A DNA stretch of 64,000 bases from Fonsecaea monophora (Eukaryota; Ascomycota; Eurotiomycetes; Chaetothyriales; Herpotrichiellaceae): positions 124,001 through 188,000 of the forward strand of contig NW_019173957.1 of assembly GCF_001642475.1 (NCBI RefSeq), given 5' to 3'. Positions 55,283 through 64,000 of the stretch are shown here, piece after piece. The translations under genes were made by a program, and so were the position numbers. How positions within the stretch are numbered: position 1 is the stretch's first letter; each line of letters begins with the position of its first letter. The notes under the pieces are model-generated. The model ran no database searches. It worked only from the letters and a program-made list of their open reading frames with translations, and had not been told where the DNA came from.

Positions 55283-57057
55283 CTACAGTCTTGCTCTTAC
55301 CGTCTTCTCCAACTCTGTGGCATCTCGTTTGCTCCATTGTTTGACGACGTTCCTCTGGATCTTCCCACTTGGTAGCCTGGGGATGGCGTCCACGATGCTC
55401 ACGCCACCTTTCAATGCCTTGTGCTTGGCCACCTTCTCCGCCACGAACTTTTGGATCTTCGGTACCAGATTCGCCGTTTTCGAAGCGTGCTGGTGTAGAG
55501 TCACGTACGCCCTGGGATATTCCTCTCCGTGTAGCACGACTCCCACCACAGCAGCGTCTGTTATGGCATCGTGCTCCAGCAGCACAGCCTCGAGCTCCGC
55601 AGGGGCGACTTGGAAGCCATTGACCTTGATCAACTCTTTGCTGCGATCGACGATCCACCATTTCCCGTCTGCGCACTTTGCGATGTCGCCTGTCTTTAGC
55701 CAGCCGTCCTCGGTCAGAGTCTGTGACGTGGCTTCCTCATTCCTCCAGTATCCCGTAGTCATCTGGGGCCCTCTGATCCAGAGCTCACCGCCGACGTCTC
55801 CACTTGTCTCCTCCCCTTGCTCGTCCACCAGCATGGCCTGCGTGTTGGGGAGGAGGGAGCCGACACTCCCGGTATCGTCGGGAATTATCCCTGGGACCAT
55901 CAATCCCGTACACGTGGTCTCGGTCATACCCCAGCTCTGTGCGATGACGGCCCCTTTCAACTGCGTGGCGACGGCGTTCTGCAGCTCGCGGCTCAACGGC
56001 GCCGCCGCGCTCATCAGATATCGGACCGAACTGAGGTCGTACCGAGTGACCTCGGGTCTTTTGTGCAGCATGGATATCACCGGCGGGACAACCTGCAGAG
56101 TCGTGATCTTGTACGTCTGGATGTGTCGCAAGTAGTCGTTGAAGCGGAAGTGGGTCATCAAGAACACGGGCGTGCGCAGCTTGCAGACGATGACGATCGA
56201 GAAGAGCTGGGCGTATGCGTGGTTCAGGGGCAGGAACGCGAGCCAGCGTTCGGGGTAGACGGTGACGGATGATTGATCCGCGTTGTGTGTTTTGGCATAT
56301 ATGACCTGGTTCATTATCATCAGCATGTCATACCCAGCATTGTTTGTTGCTTCGCGCGATTGATACGGGACATGGGGGTTGCCAGAGGCTGAGGACATAC
56401 CTGACAAGCATTTGCCACCACGTTTGCATGCGAGATGCGCACCCCCTTGGGCGTCCCCGTCGTGCCAGACGAGAAATTCACACAGCTCACCTTCCTCCTG
56501 CTCTGCTCGCCCCGCAGCGCATCCCACCGCCACGCCCGACTCTCTTCCTCACTGGCCAGCATGCTCTTCCAATCCCGCACACCGTGCTTGGAGACCTCGC
56601 AATCAACATCCGAGAACTGAAACACCCGACTGAGCGACAACCCGGCCGCTTCTGCCGCCTTGACACCACAGTCCAGCAGGGTCGGGTGAACCAGCATGAG
56701 CGCCGCGTCACTCATGCGCAGCTGCCGCGACACTTCGTCGACCGTGTACGTCGGGTTGGCGCCGCTGAAGAAGCATCCCGCGCCCGCGGCCGCGAGGTAG
56801 ACCACCGGCACGTAGATGTGGTTCGGGGACAGGACCATCACGGCGCGCTGGCCGGGGATTTCGAGCCGGGAGAGACCGACCGCGAATCGTCGGATCAAGC
56901 GTAGGGTGTCGGCCACGGTGACCCTGATAGAGGGATTTGAGGCGTTGATCCAGAGAGGGAGGGACTGGTCCTCTTCCGCCCGTGTCGGGGGAAAGAGGTA
57001 CGAGAGGATATTGCATTCTGGGATGTCGATGTTGGGGAAGGGCGATGACACGGGCAT
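55283..57057 (-). CDS. Acyl/aryl-CoA ligase (4-coumarate-CoA ligase-like), peroxisomal
   Basis: Two exons on the minus strand, 57057-56401 and 56305-55283, give 559 residues. It belongs to the adenylate-forming enzymes that activate a carboxylic acid with ATP and CoA. Motifs are the P-loop SSGTTGTPKG, SWGMTETTCTG, GWLKTGDIA, VDRSKELIKVNGFQVAPAEL and the C-terminal RLPSGKIQRN with the catalytic lysine. The protein ends ARL, a type 1 peroxisomal targeting signal. The adenylation site resembles 4-coumarate-CoA ligase and similar fungal ligases, but the acid cannot be named. The intron falls just after ANVVANACQ and restores VIYAKTHNADQSS. Its start codon adjoins a hexamer repeat in the 5' UTR, and it is divergent from the SRL-ending oxidoreductase. 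Confidence 0.9.
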
Positions 57058-57085
57058 GTTGGCGTTGGCGTTGGCGTTGGCGTTG
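57058..57085. repeat. GTTGGC hexamer repeat abutting the CoA-ligase start codon
   Basis: Four perfect GTTGGC copies plus a partial fifth lie directly before the ligase ATG (minus strand), so the mRNA leader ends in repeated CCAACG-type units. No ATG lies within the repeat. Confidence 0.8.
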
Positions 57086-57802
57086 TGACTTTGGTATTGG
57101 CGACGACCCTGTCAAACCGCGGCGGTGATAGAGAACAATGACAGTGAAGAAGGTTCAGTTTCTTCCAAAGGAATACCTATCTTTGAGAGGTCCTCCATTG
57201 TGGATGTTCCGGGACTATCCAGTTCCTCGTGCTGCCGTAACGGCTCGAATCAATAGGCATTGACGGTTCCTACCTAGGGAAGCATCTCCTCTCCCTCTGC
57301 TACAGACGGTCCTTCTCCGACCCGTCCGTAACCTGTCCCAGACATGGATTCTCCACGGCATGCGGTCTTTTCTCCCGCAATAACCGTCCATTATTTTGCA
57401 GGGCTTGCGGATCGCGGACCGCTTCCAGAAGGGGAAATAAAATGAAAGTGGATCCCCCCCCCCCCCCCCAAATTCGACGTGGGTGACGGAGCCTTGCGCG
57501 ACGAAGCTTGGCTGTGAGAGGACTGTTGACCGTGTCTGAGACGAGACGAGACGAGACGTTCACGTTTCCTGAGATCCCAAGGTGTTGAATGATAGCAACT
57601 GGTAGCGTTTAACATGCCTGACTATCACTAGTTGCCCTGCTTGACAACTACCCACCTCTGTGTTCAATATTTCTGTTACTGCAAATCCGTGTCCCCTTGG
57701 ACTACATACCAGAGCCTCGCATATCTCAAAAAATCCTCTGGCTTCCGGGGGGTCCGCTGAGCCTCTTCAGTACCTAACTCGGTGCTAGAAATTCTAAGAA
57801 AA
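57086..57802. other. Divergent promoter between CoA ligase and MDR oxidoreductase
   Basis: About 720 bp that must carry both promoters. A run of 16 C's sits at 57454-57469, and a GACGAGACGA-type repeat at 57539-57556. No gene is supported. Confidence 0.6.
57454..57469. repeat. Homopolymer C16
   Basis: Sixteen consecutive C residues in the divergent promoter; its length is likely variable or misread. Confidence 0.8.
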
Positions 57803-58991
57803 ATGGCACAAGGAGGCGCGCAGACGCGAAACACGTCCAAGGTCATATCGATTGCGGCCGCCGCAGGGGATCCAGGCTCTGTCTATTACCCACTGCGCCT
57901 GGACGAGGTGCCGCGGCCTACACCTGAGGGAAAACAGGTGTTGTTGAAGATGCACGCCGCGGGGATCAACCACCGCGACCACTTCATCCGCCAGAATCTG
58001 TACCCGGACGTCGCGTTCGGCGTGCCCCTCTTCGCGGACGGGTGCGGCACGGTCGTCGCGCTGGGACCGGACGCCGAGAAGGGGTGGTTGCACAAGAGGG
58101 TCGTCGTCTGTCCGGCGTCCGGCTGGCACGCTGATTCGTGGGGGCCCGAGGATAAATTCAGCATTCTCGGCGGCACGTCGCGCAATCAGAACGGCACGCT
58201 GCAGGAGTACATGGTCATTGAGCAGGGTGCCCTCGAGCTGGCGCCGCCGCATCTGAGCAATGTCGAGTGCGCGGCGCTGCCCCTGACGAGTCTGACTGCG
58301 TGGAGGGCCGTCATGACGAAATGCGCGCAGCACGTCGGTCCGGGCAGGAAGGTACTGGTCACGGGGATCGGCGGCGGTGTCGCGCTGATGGCTCTAGAGT
58401 TTGCGCGCGCAGTGGGCACTGAGGTGTTTGTTAGCAGTGGAAGCCTCGAGAAGATTGAGGCTGCGAAGCAGAGAGGCGCTGTGGGTGGCGTCAGCTACAA
58501 ACACGCCAGTTGGGAGAAGGAATTGTTGGAATTGACGGGGGGAGTGAGACTGGACGCCGTCATTGACGGTGCTGGAGGCAACATTGTCGACAGCGCGGTC
58601 AAGATCCTAAGGGTAAGTTTATTGTTTCTTCCGCAATCACTCCCTACTATCATCGACCGTTGGACAATCACTAAAACAAACCGAATGAATCCAGCCAGGA
58701 GGAGTACTCGTCGTCTATGGCATGACTCTGGGACCCAAGATATCTTTCCCCATGTCCGCCGTGCTGAGGAATATGGAGGTCAGAGGCACCACGGTCGGGT
58801 CGAGGAGGGAGTTTGAGGAGATGATGCGGATTGTCAGGGAGAAGCACCTCAGGCCGGTCATTTCCAAGGTGGTCAAGGGCCTTGAGTTGGAGCGTGTCGA
58901 AGAGTTGTTTGACGATATGAAGACGGGGGCGCACTTTGGCAAATTGGTCGTTTCGTTTGATAACAACGAGGAACCGAGATCCAGACTCTGA
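57803..58991 (+). CDS. Medium-chain dehydrogenase/reductase (quinone oxidoreductase/YogA-like), peroxisomal
   Basis: Two exons, 57803-58612 and 58695-58991, give 368 residues (375 if the upstream ATG at 57782 is used). It has the GroES-like N-terminus (LLKMHAAGINHRDHFIRQNL, LFADGCGTVVALG) and a Rossmann domain with GRKVLVTGIGGGVALMALEF, then PGGVLVVYGMTLGPKI. It probably reduces or oxidises a C=O or C=C bond with NAD(P)H; the substrate is unknown. The structural-zinc Cys cluster is not evident, as in zinc-free MDRs. The protein ends SRL, a type 1 peroxisomal targeting signal. It shares a promoter with a CoA ligase that ends ARL, suggesting a joint peroxisomal task. A run of 14 A's follows the stop (59014-59027). 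Confidence 0.88.
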
Positions 58992-59521
58992 GTGACGAGG
59001 GGCTTTTTTTAAGAAAAAAAAAAAAAAGGTGTACTAGTTAACAGGAAATGGATCATCAACCACAAGGGGGGAGGCTCTGTATTGTGGGACCTATTAGTCG
59101 CGATATCGCCGCCTCGTGGCAGTCGGGACTCGGGACTTGGGCCAGATGTGAATGATGTGAATGTCGGTTGCACATTTGGACAAGAATCCAGAGTCTAAAC
59201 CAAGAAAAGAAGGAGCAACACACACCATGTTCACTGGATCACTACGATCTCCTGGGTCCGATGTAGAGTAACCCCGGTCGCCATTCGCAAAGCCCCTCCC
59301 CCACAATACGGCTGTCTTGCGAACTGTAGCTTAAAGACACGAGACACGGGAGGAATGTTGCTTCGGCTATTGTGTGCCTGGTTTGGCTGCGGTACAGGAG
59401 GGAGCTTGCTTTTGACTTGATCGCTGCAACTGCAATCGCGACTACATTCCAGTCTCAAATTGATAGCTCCCGAGTAGCCGTCAACATGGCCTAAGTCCTC
59501 TAAAATAGCCATGTCATCATT
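58992..59521. other. Convergent intergenic spacer
   Basis: About 530 bp with an A14 run just after the oxidoreductase stop. No gene is supported. Confidence 0.5.
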
Positions 59522-61481
59522 CTAGAGCGTATACTTGAACCCTGGCTGGCCCATAATCACAATCTCGCCTCGGTCAACTCGCCTGTTTTGGCGTGAAAAA
59601 TAGACAATGTTCTTCGCGACCAGCAAGAAATATACGATGTTGAAAACGATACTGACCCAGACCCCTGGTCGATAACCCGGCGAGTCTTGGGATCGGAAAA
59701 CGTTTCCGGCGATGATGCCTGAAATCGCGCCTCCTATTGTCATCATGATCAGACAGAGCGCCTTTTTGACCTGTCCGACGAGGTTGTTGAGAGCGTAGGC
59801 CCACTGTTGGGGTACGTTGCCCACAATACCCATGACGCCGATGAAGACGCCCGCATAGCGAGCATTGGTGTTGGTTGACCAGGCGACGCTGTGTTGTAAT
59901 ATTAGAGTGGCCGGTTCGTAAAATCAAGAAGTAGTTTTTACTCACAGCGTGATGCCAATGATGTAAAGAACACAATTGAGACAAAGTAGAGGACCTCGTT
60001 GTCGAAGCATGTCCCCCGCGCGGGAACAGATAATCATCCACTATATCGTCCATCAGCAAGGGGTTCACGGAAAACATCCCAAGAGGTGACCGTACCACGC
60101 CTCCCACAAGATAAGGTGGGAACGTCATAACTTGTGCCTTTGCGGTCGAGTACCCAAATCCGGCTTTCAAGATGACAGGAAGAAAGTATGCAAAGGCGTA
60201 TAATGCAGTGCTCTGTACATGGTTAGATAAGGCCAAGGCCACTGAAAAGTGTAGATTTTCCCACATTAAGTATCAGATAAGAGCTGAACTCCCACAATTT
60301 CCAGTCTTTGATATATTCGAGGAAGAGTTTAAACGTCAAAGTCTCGTGCACCGCGTCGCCACGGTCGTGTTCAATGCGAGCAAGGACAATGGCAGCCTCT
60401 TCAGGAGTCAAAAAGGCGGGGAGTCCGAGAGAATTCTTTTGAGCAGCTGTACAAGGGGGCCGGCTGTTAGTGTCGAGGCGTCTAGTTTGGTGATTGCGAG
60501 ACTTACACCGTTCTGGAAAGTCCACAATCAAGAAGAAAGAACCGATGGCCACAGCGCAAGTGGCTACACCCTCGATGATAAAGATCCAGCTGTATCACGG
60601 TGTGAGCGTGTGTGGAAAAGCTGCACCAAGGAGCCAACGTACCACCATCCCCGAATCCCAGAGGTGCCTTCCATCTTCTCCAGGCCATACGCCAGCAGTC
60701 CCGACAGTCCACTGGACATGATGCCAATCACATAGAAGGCGGCAATCCGAACACCAGTCTCGTATCTGGTGTACCAGCATGACAACAGGTATAGCACTCC
60801 GGGAATGAGGCCACCCTCCATGATACCAAGGAGAATTCTGCAGAGAGCCAATTCACCCCAAGTCTTCACAAAGCCTTGTCCGATCGTGATTGCGCCCCAT
60901 GCGAGCGTTATGGAGCCAATCCAAAGGGCGGGACCAAGCTTTCGTGTCAGGTAGGCCGCGGGCAAATCGGCGAGGATGTAACCAACGAAAAATATCATGG
61001 TCAAGACGGAATAGCGGTTGCTGACTTGAGTTTGGAGGTCCTCGCTCATTCCAGCAATATTGGCCTAGGTGCGGATTATAAATATCAGCCCCCCCGGTTT
61101 CCTCAAGGAATTTTTTTTTTTTTTTGAACGAGACGAAACGAGAAGAGTCCTTTTGTCTTTCGGCGCGTAGAATCCTTTCAGAGGTTGGCAAGAAACACTT
61201 ACATTGCCGAGATTGCTTCGATCGATAAAAGCCCAGATGTATACCAAGGCAAGAATGGAGACCAGCCTGAAATCAACTTTCCTCATGATTCTCCTCACAC
61301 GCTTCTTGTCCTCGTCCGCATGACTTTCCAGAACCTCCCGCAATGGAATATCCGGAGCTAATTCGTGGAACGTTTTTGCGTCTTCCACAGCCTTTGCTTC
61401 AGCGGCAATAGCCTGCCACTTGTTCTCCGAGTGCTCATGCTGCTCGGTAGATGGTGTCTCGACATCATCCGACTTGGTCAT
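59522..61481 (-). CDS. MFS permease, DAL5-like anion:cation symporter
   Basis: Seven exons on the minus strand, 61481-61203, 61064-60643, 60589-60507, 60446-60265, 60212-60096, 60040-59946 and 59888-59522, give 514 residues with about 12 membrane segments. Family members take up organic anions (allantoate, nicotinate, tartrate, phenolic acids) with protons. Landmarks are VDFRLVSILALVYIWAFIDR, SNLGNANIAGMSEDLQ, LGIMEGGLIPGVLYLLSCWY, STALYAFAYFLPVILKAGFG and a late GVFIGVMGIVGNVPQQWAYA. Each join keeps phase; the fourth intron starts at a weak GTGGGA donor, chosen because N then joins STALYAF. The first intron holds a T15 tract (plus strand). The acyl-CoA ligase, oxidoreductase and hydratase nearby suggest it may import the acid that they process. 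Confidence 0.88.
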
Positions 61482-63877
61482 CGTCGGTACTCGTTACCGA
61501 ATACAAGTCCAGAGGTCAGGGAGGATGAATTGGTCAAACGAGGGAATGGGGCTCTGGAATACAACGTGCAGCAGGATCTCCGAGCGAAAGTTGATACGCA
61601 ATTGGACTGAAGCTGCAGTTGCGCGGTAAGCGATCTACTATGTGTATTTTATAAAAGGTAGCATATTGCTACGAACCTTGTGGCCCCGCCCGGGGCTCCG
61701 AGCGGGGGCGGGGGTGGGGAGGCGTCCGAGAACGAAGATGCCCGCAAAATGGGATCGACCTTGCGGCTCTCGGCGCCAAGGCTGCCATGTTGTGCATCGT
61801 GTGTACTCGGTACTTTTGCAACAACCAGGGAGACATCATTCCACTTCATTCCCTGCCGCTCCAGGCAATTAACTACTCGTTTAATTGAGAGCATGTGTCT
61901 ACTGTACGTGCGTGTTGGACAATGAGCCTCACTGCTACCATTCTCCGGAGGCCAGCGTATAGCCTAATGACTGCTTGTTAACTCCTGGGACGACAATTGC
62001 TGCCCGGACTCCAGAACTACGAGGACATGGTTTTGTCTACAGGAGCACAACTTCCGTCAGACTGAAATTTCGTTCAACTATTGAAATGCGGACAACAACG
62101 ATGCCCAGGAATCAGATGACGGTTCATTGTCTCTATACAGCATAGAGATACACTCTGCCAAGAATGCCAAGGACAGCACTTTTCCGAGGACGGGGGGGAA
62201 GGCTAACCCTCGGAGTCCCCCATCAAGCCCATGGTCCTTAAAGCTTCTGGCCGTTGTGTCGTCTCCGACTTTTAATTATGATTAGCGAGGCCGTTTGGTT
62301 TTTACCCCGGATTGTGTATACGGAGCAGTTCTCCGTTGATTACTGCAACCCATTGCAGAGCAGAAAACAATCGAGGCTGATAGTTTGTGGGGTTGATTGT
62401 CTTTCTTTGTCCTCCTCATTCTTGTTCAGTAACATGGATAGGCACTTCTCAGCGGCTCCGTTTCATTGTTCCTTGTGAAACGGAGTATTGATAGGCCGAG
62501 TCGAGACCTCGGGTCGAGCTCAAGAGAATATAGCAGGTCATGTTACCAATGCCGATGAGCGTGGATGGTGAGGTTCGGCTACTAAGCGACTTAAGGCCTC
62601 CACTGGCTTCCTGCTGTCCAAGACTCTCTACCAAGGAGACTTAATTTCCTTGCCTGACCAAAGGCCCGAGGTAAGGCTTGGGAACTCGGAGTGAGCGGAT
62701 CAAGGCGAATGCAGACGGTCGAATTTTTTTTCCTTCTTCAAGCACTGATTTTTTTCTGCCTGCAGCCCCTGTTGTATGGCGTTCAAACTCGGCCAACGGC
62801 TCTTTGAAGATGAGATGATACACCTAGGAGGACCTTGGCCACAGGGGTTGGATCACCTCGAAGCATTCCGGTTCTTGAAATATGGCAACACTCTGACTGA
62901 AGAGACCCCAACACTTGGTACATGTATGGCCGACGACCACTCGGCCTATTCCAGCGACAGAGTCATGTTTCGTTTCAGAGAGACGATATCAAGGTCCACC
63001 GCCGGACATGGTTCGGGAGAAAGCAGTGCAAGACCACACAGAGGACGATCACTGTGATGGGTCCGAGCCAGAAAGATGGTGCGATCACCCCGAGATTGAC
63101 CCCAATGACTCCGTAGCATGGAACCGGAGGCCGAGAGCAAAAATATTCTTGATAATACAGAGTTCAACCTGCCATAAGAAGTCAATGCTCCCGATCTGTA
63201 AGTGGTGTTCAATTTTTGCTTCTCGAGAGTTCCCGTCACTTACTTTACAATGGCACATATCTAGCCACCTATGGTTTGGATACTGGTTGTTTCCTCACCC
63301 GTTTTTACGGCTCTACCTGTGTCTGTCTGTTGTCGATTCGCACGTGTCTTGTAACGTTGTCTCCAAACTATCACCAAGCCCAGGCTCAGGCTCAACCCGT
63401 GACACAGGCTTGAATGCAGGCCGGACCGCTCTCCGCTCCTTGCTATCCGCCATCCGCCATCCGTCGTCCGCTATCCGCAACAACTGCCCCAATGGTGGAA
63501 CTCCCCTGCATTGATCTTGGGATGACCCCAACCCCCAAATCTCAGTACCAGATAGCTAGTGGGGTTTCGTTTCAGGTATCTGCATTTGTGACCCCAGCTA
63601 AGCGGAGCTAAGCTCTGTAGGTAGTCTTGGTAGTGAAGATCGGAGTGATTCGCTCCTCGCCGCCGAGAACCGAGGCTTAGACGGTCAAGCCTGGGGGGTC
63701 AAACTTAGACTCAAGCTCAAGGGTATCGTGTTGGTGGTTGTTTTGGTAATTCGATATTTCACGAGTCCAAGGTTTGTCTTCAACACGAACCCTTACTTGA
63801 GGGAAAGCGACCACCTTGGCAAAGACGAGACAGAAGGAAGAAACCAGGGATAAAATCTACAGACAACTTCTTACACT
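61482..63877. other. Large gene-poor stretch
   Basis: About 2.4 kb between the permease start and the hydratase start. Plus-strand frames around 62776-63057 and 62915-63514 are open but overlap each other and resemble no family. A CATCCGC-type imperfect repeat lies at 63443-63478. It should contain both divergent promoters, and may contain a decayed gene. Confidence 0.45.
63443..63478. repeat. Imperfect CATCCGC/TATCCGC tandem repeat
   Basis: About five 7 bp units of (C/T)ATCCGC and CGTCCGC variants in the gene-poor stretch upstream of the hydratase. Confidence 0.6.
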
Positions 63878-64000
63878 ATGACGACCAAGTCGGCATTTAC
63901 AGGCCAATCAAGGCCTCATCCAACAAGCGACGGCTACATTGTCAGTTTCCCAGCTCAGCATGTCATGTTGGTGACGATCAACCGCCCGGCCCAAATGAAC
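63878..64000 (+). CDS. Enoyl-CoA hydratase/isomerase family protein, 3' end outside the window
   Basis: The first 41 codons start at ATG 63878 and run in frame to the last base. The N-terminus SDGYIVSFPAQHVMLVTINR followed by PAQMN is the opening beta-strand of the crotonase fold. These enzymes hydrate or rearrange enoyl-CoA thioesters in fatty- or aromatic-acid side-chain oxidation. The catalytic part is not in the window. Its position next to a peroxisomal CoA ligase and an anion permease fits a CoA-dependent catabolic set. Confidence 0.8.
   Translation, partial: MTTKSAFTGQSRPHPTSDGYIVSFPAQHVMLVTINRPAQMN

Noticed and set aside
1..64000. tRNA or rRNA genes
   Set aside because: I looked for B-box-like GGTTCGA words with cloverleaf partners in the spacers; the only close match (near 54128) lies in coding sequence of the second Zn2Cys6 gene.
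49019..64000. Polyketide or non-ribosomal peptide secondary-metabolite cluster
   Set aside because: No synthase, condensation or tailoring P450 gene is present; the adenylating enzyme is a stand-alone CoA ligase with a peroxisomal signal.

Overview
The window is nuclear DNA of a filamentous ascomycete (Pezizomycotina). Most genes are split by 46-180 bp introns with GTAAGT-like donors and short CTAAC/CTGAC-like branch sites. The gene set includes PMA1-type H+-ATPase, calcineurin A, a QDE-1/SAD-1-type RNA-dependent RNA polymerase, Zn2Cys6 regulators, Sgt1 and Cog2. Protein style looks Eurotiomycete-like (possibly Chaetothyriales), but this cannot be settled from the window. Exon coordinates below were worked out by hand from splice signals, reading frame and family conservation.

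Layout: 0-6 kb carries the 3' part of a FAH-family hydrolase, a two-domain fasciclin membrane protein and a classical short-chain dehydrogenase. 7-24 kb is mainly core metabolism: plasma-membrane H+-ATPase (-), a Nrd1/Seb1-type CTD/RNA-binding termination factor (-), mitochondrial citrate synthase (+), a Yhm2-type citrate/oxoglutarate carrier (+), a mitochondrial-type cysteine synthase (-) and a dihydropyrimidinase (+). 25-31 kb is a dense housekeeping block: glutamyl-tRNA synthetase (-) divergent from mitochondrial ribosomal protein L1 (+), Cog2 (-) divergent from Sgt1 (+). 31-44 kb carries an unrecognised four-TM protein with a long disordered tail (-), the RNA-dependent RNA polymerase (-), calcineurin A (-) and two small unrecognised genes (+). 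An ENA-type Na+/K+ P-type ATPase (+) follows at 44.9-48.4 kb.

49-64 kb looks like an accessory catabolic region: two Zn2Cys6 regulators, a short-chain dehydrogenase pseudogene with two in-frame TAG codons, an acyl/aryl-CoA ligase ending in ARL, a divergent medium-chain oxidoreductase ending in SRL, a DAL5-like anion permease and the start of an enoyl-CoA hydratase. The two peroxisomal C-termini, the permease and the hydratase together suggest uptake, CoA activation and peroxisomal shortening of a carboxylic acid. The substrate cannot be read from the sequence. No tRNA, rRNA, CRISPR or intact transposon was found.
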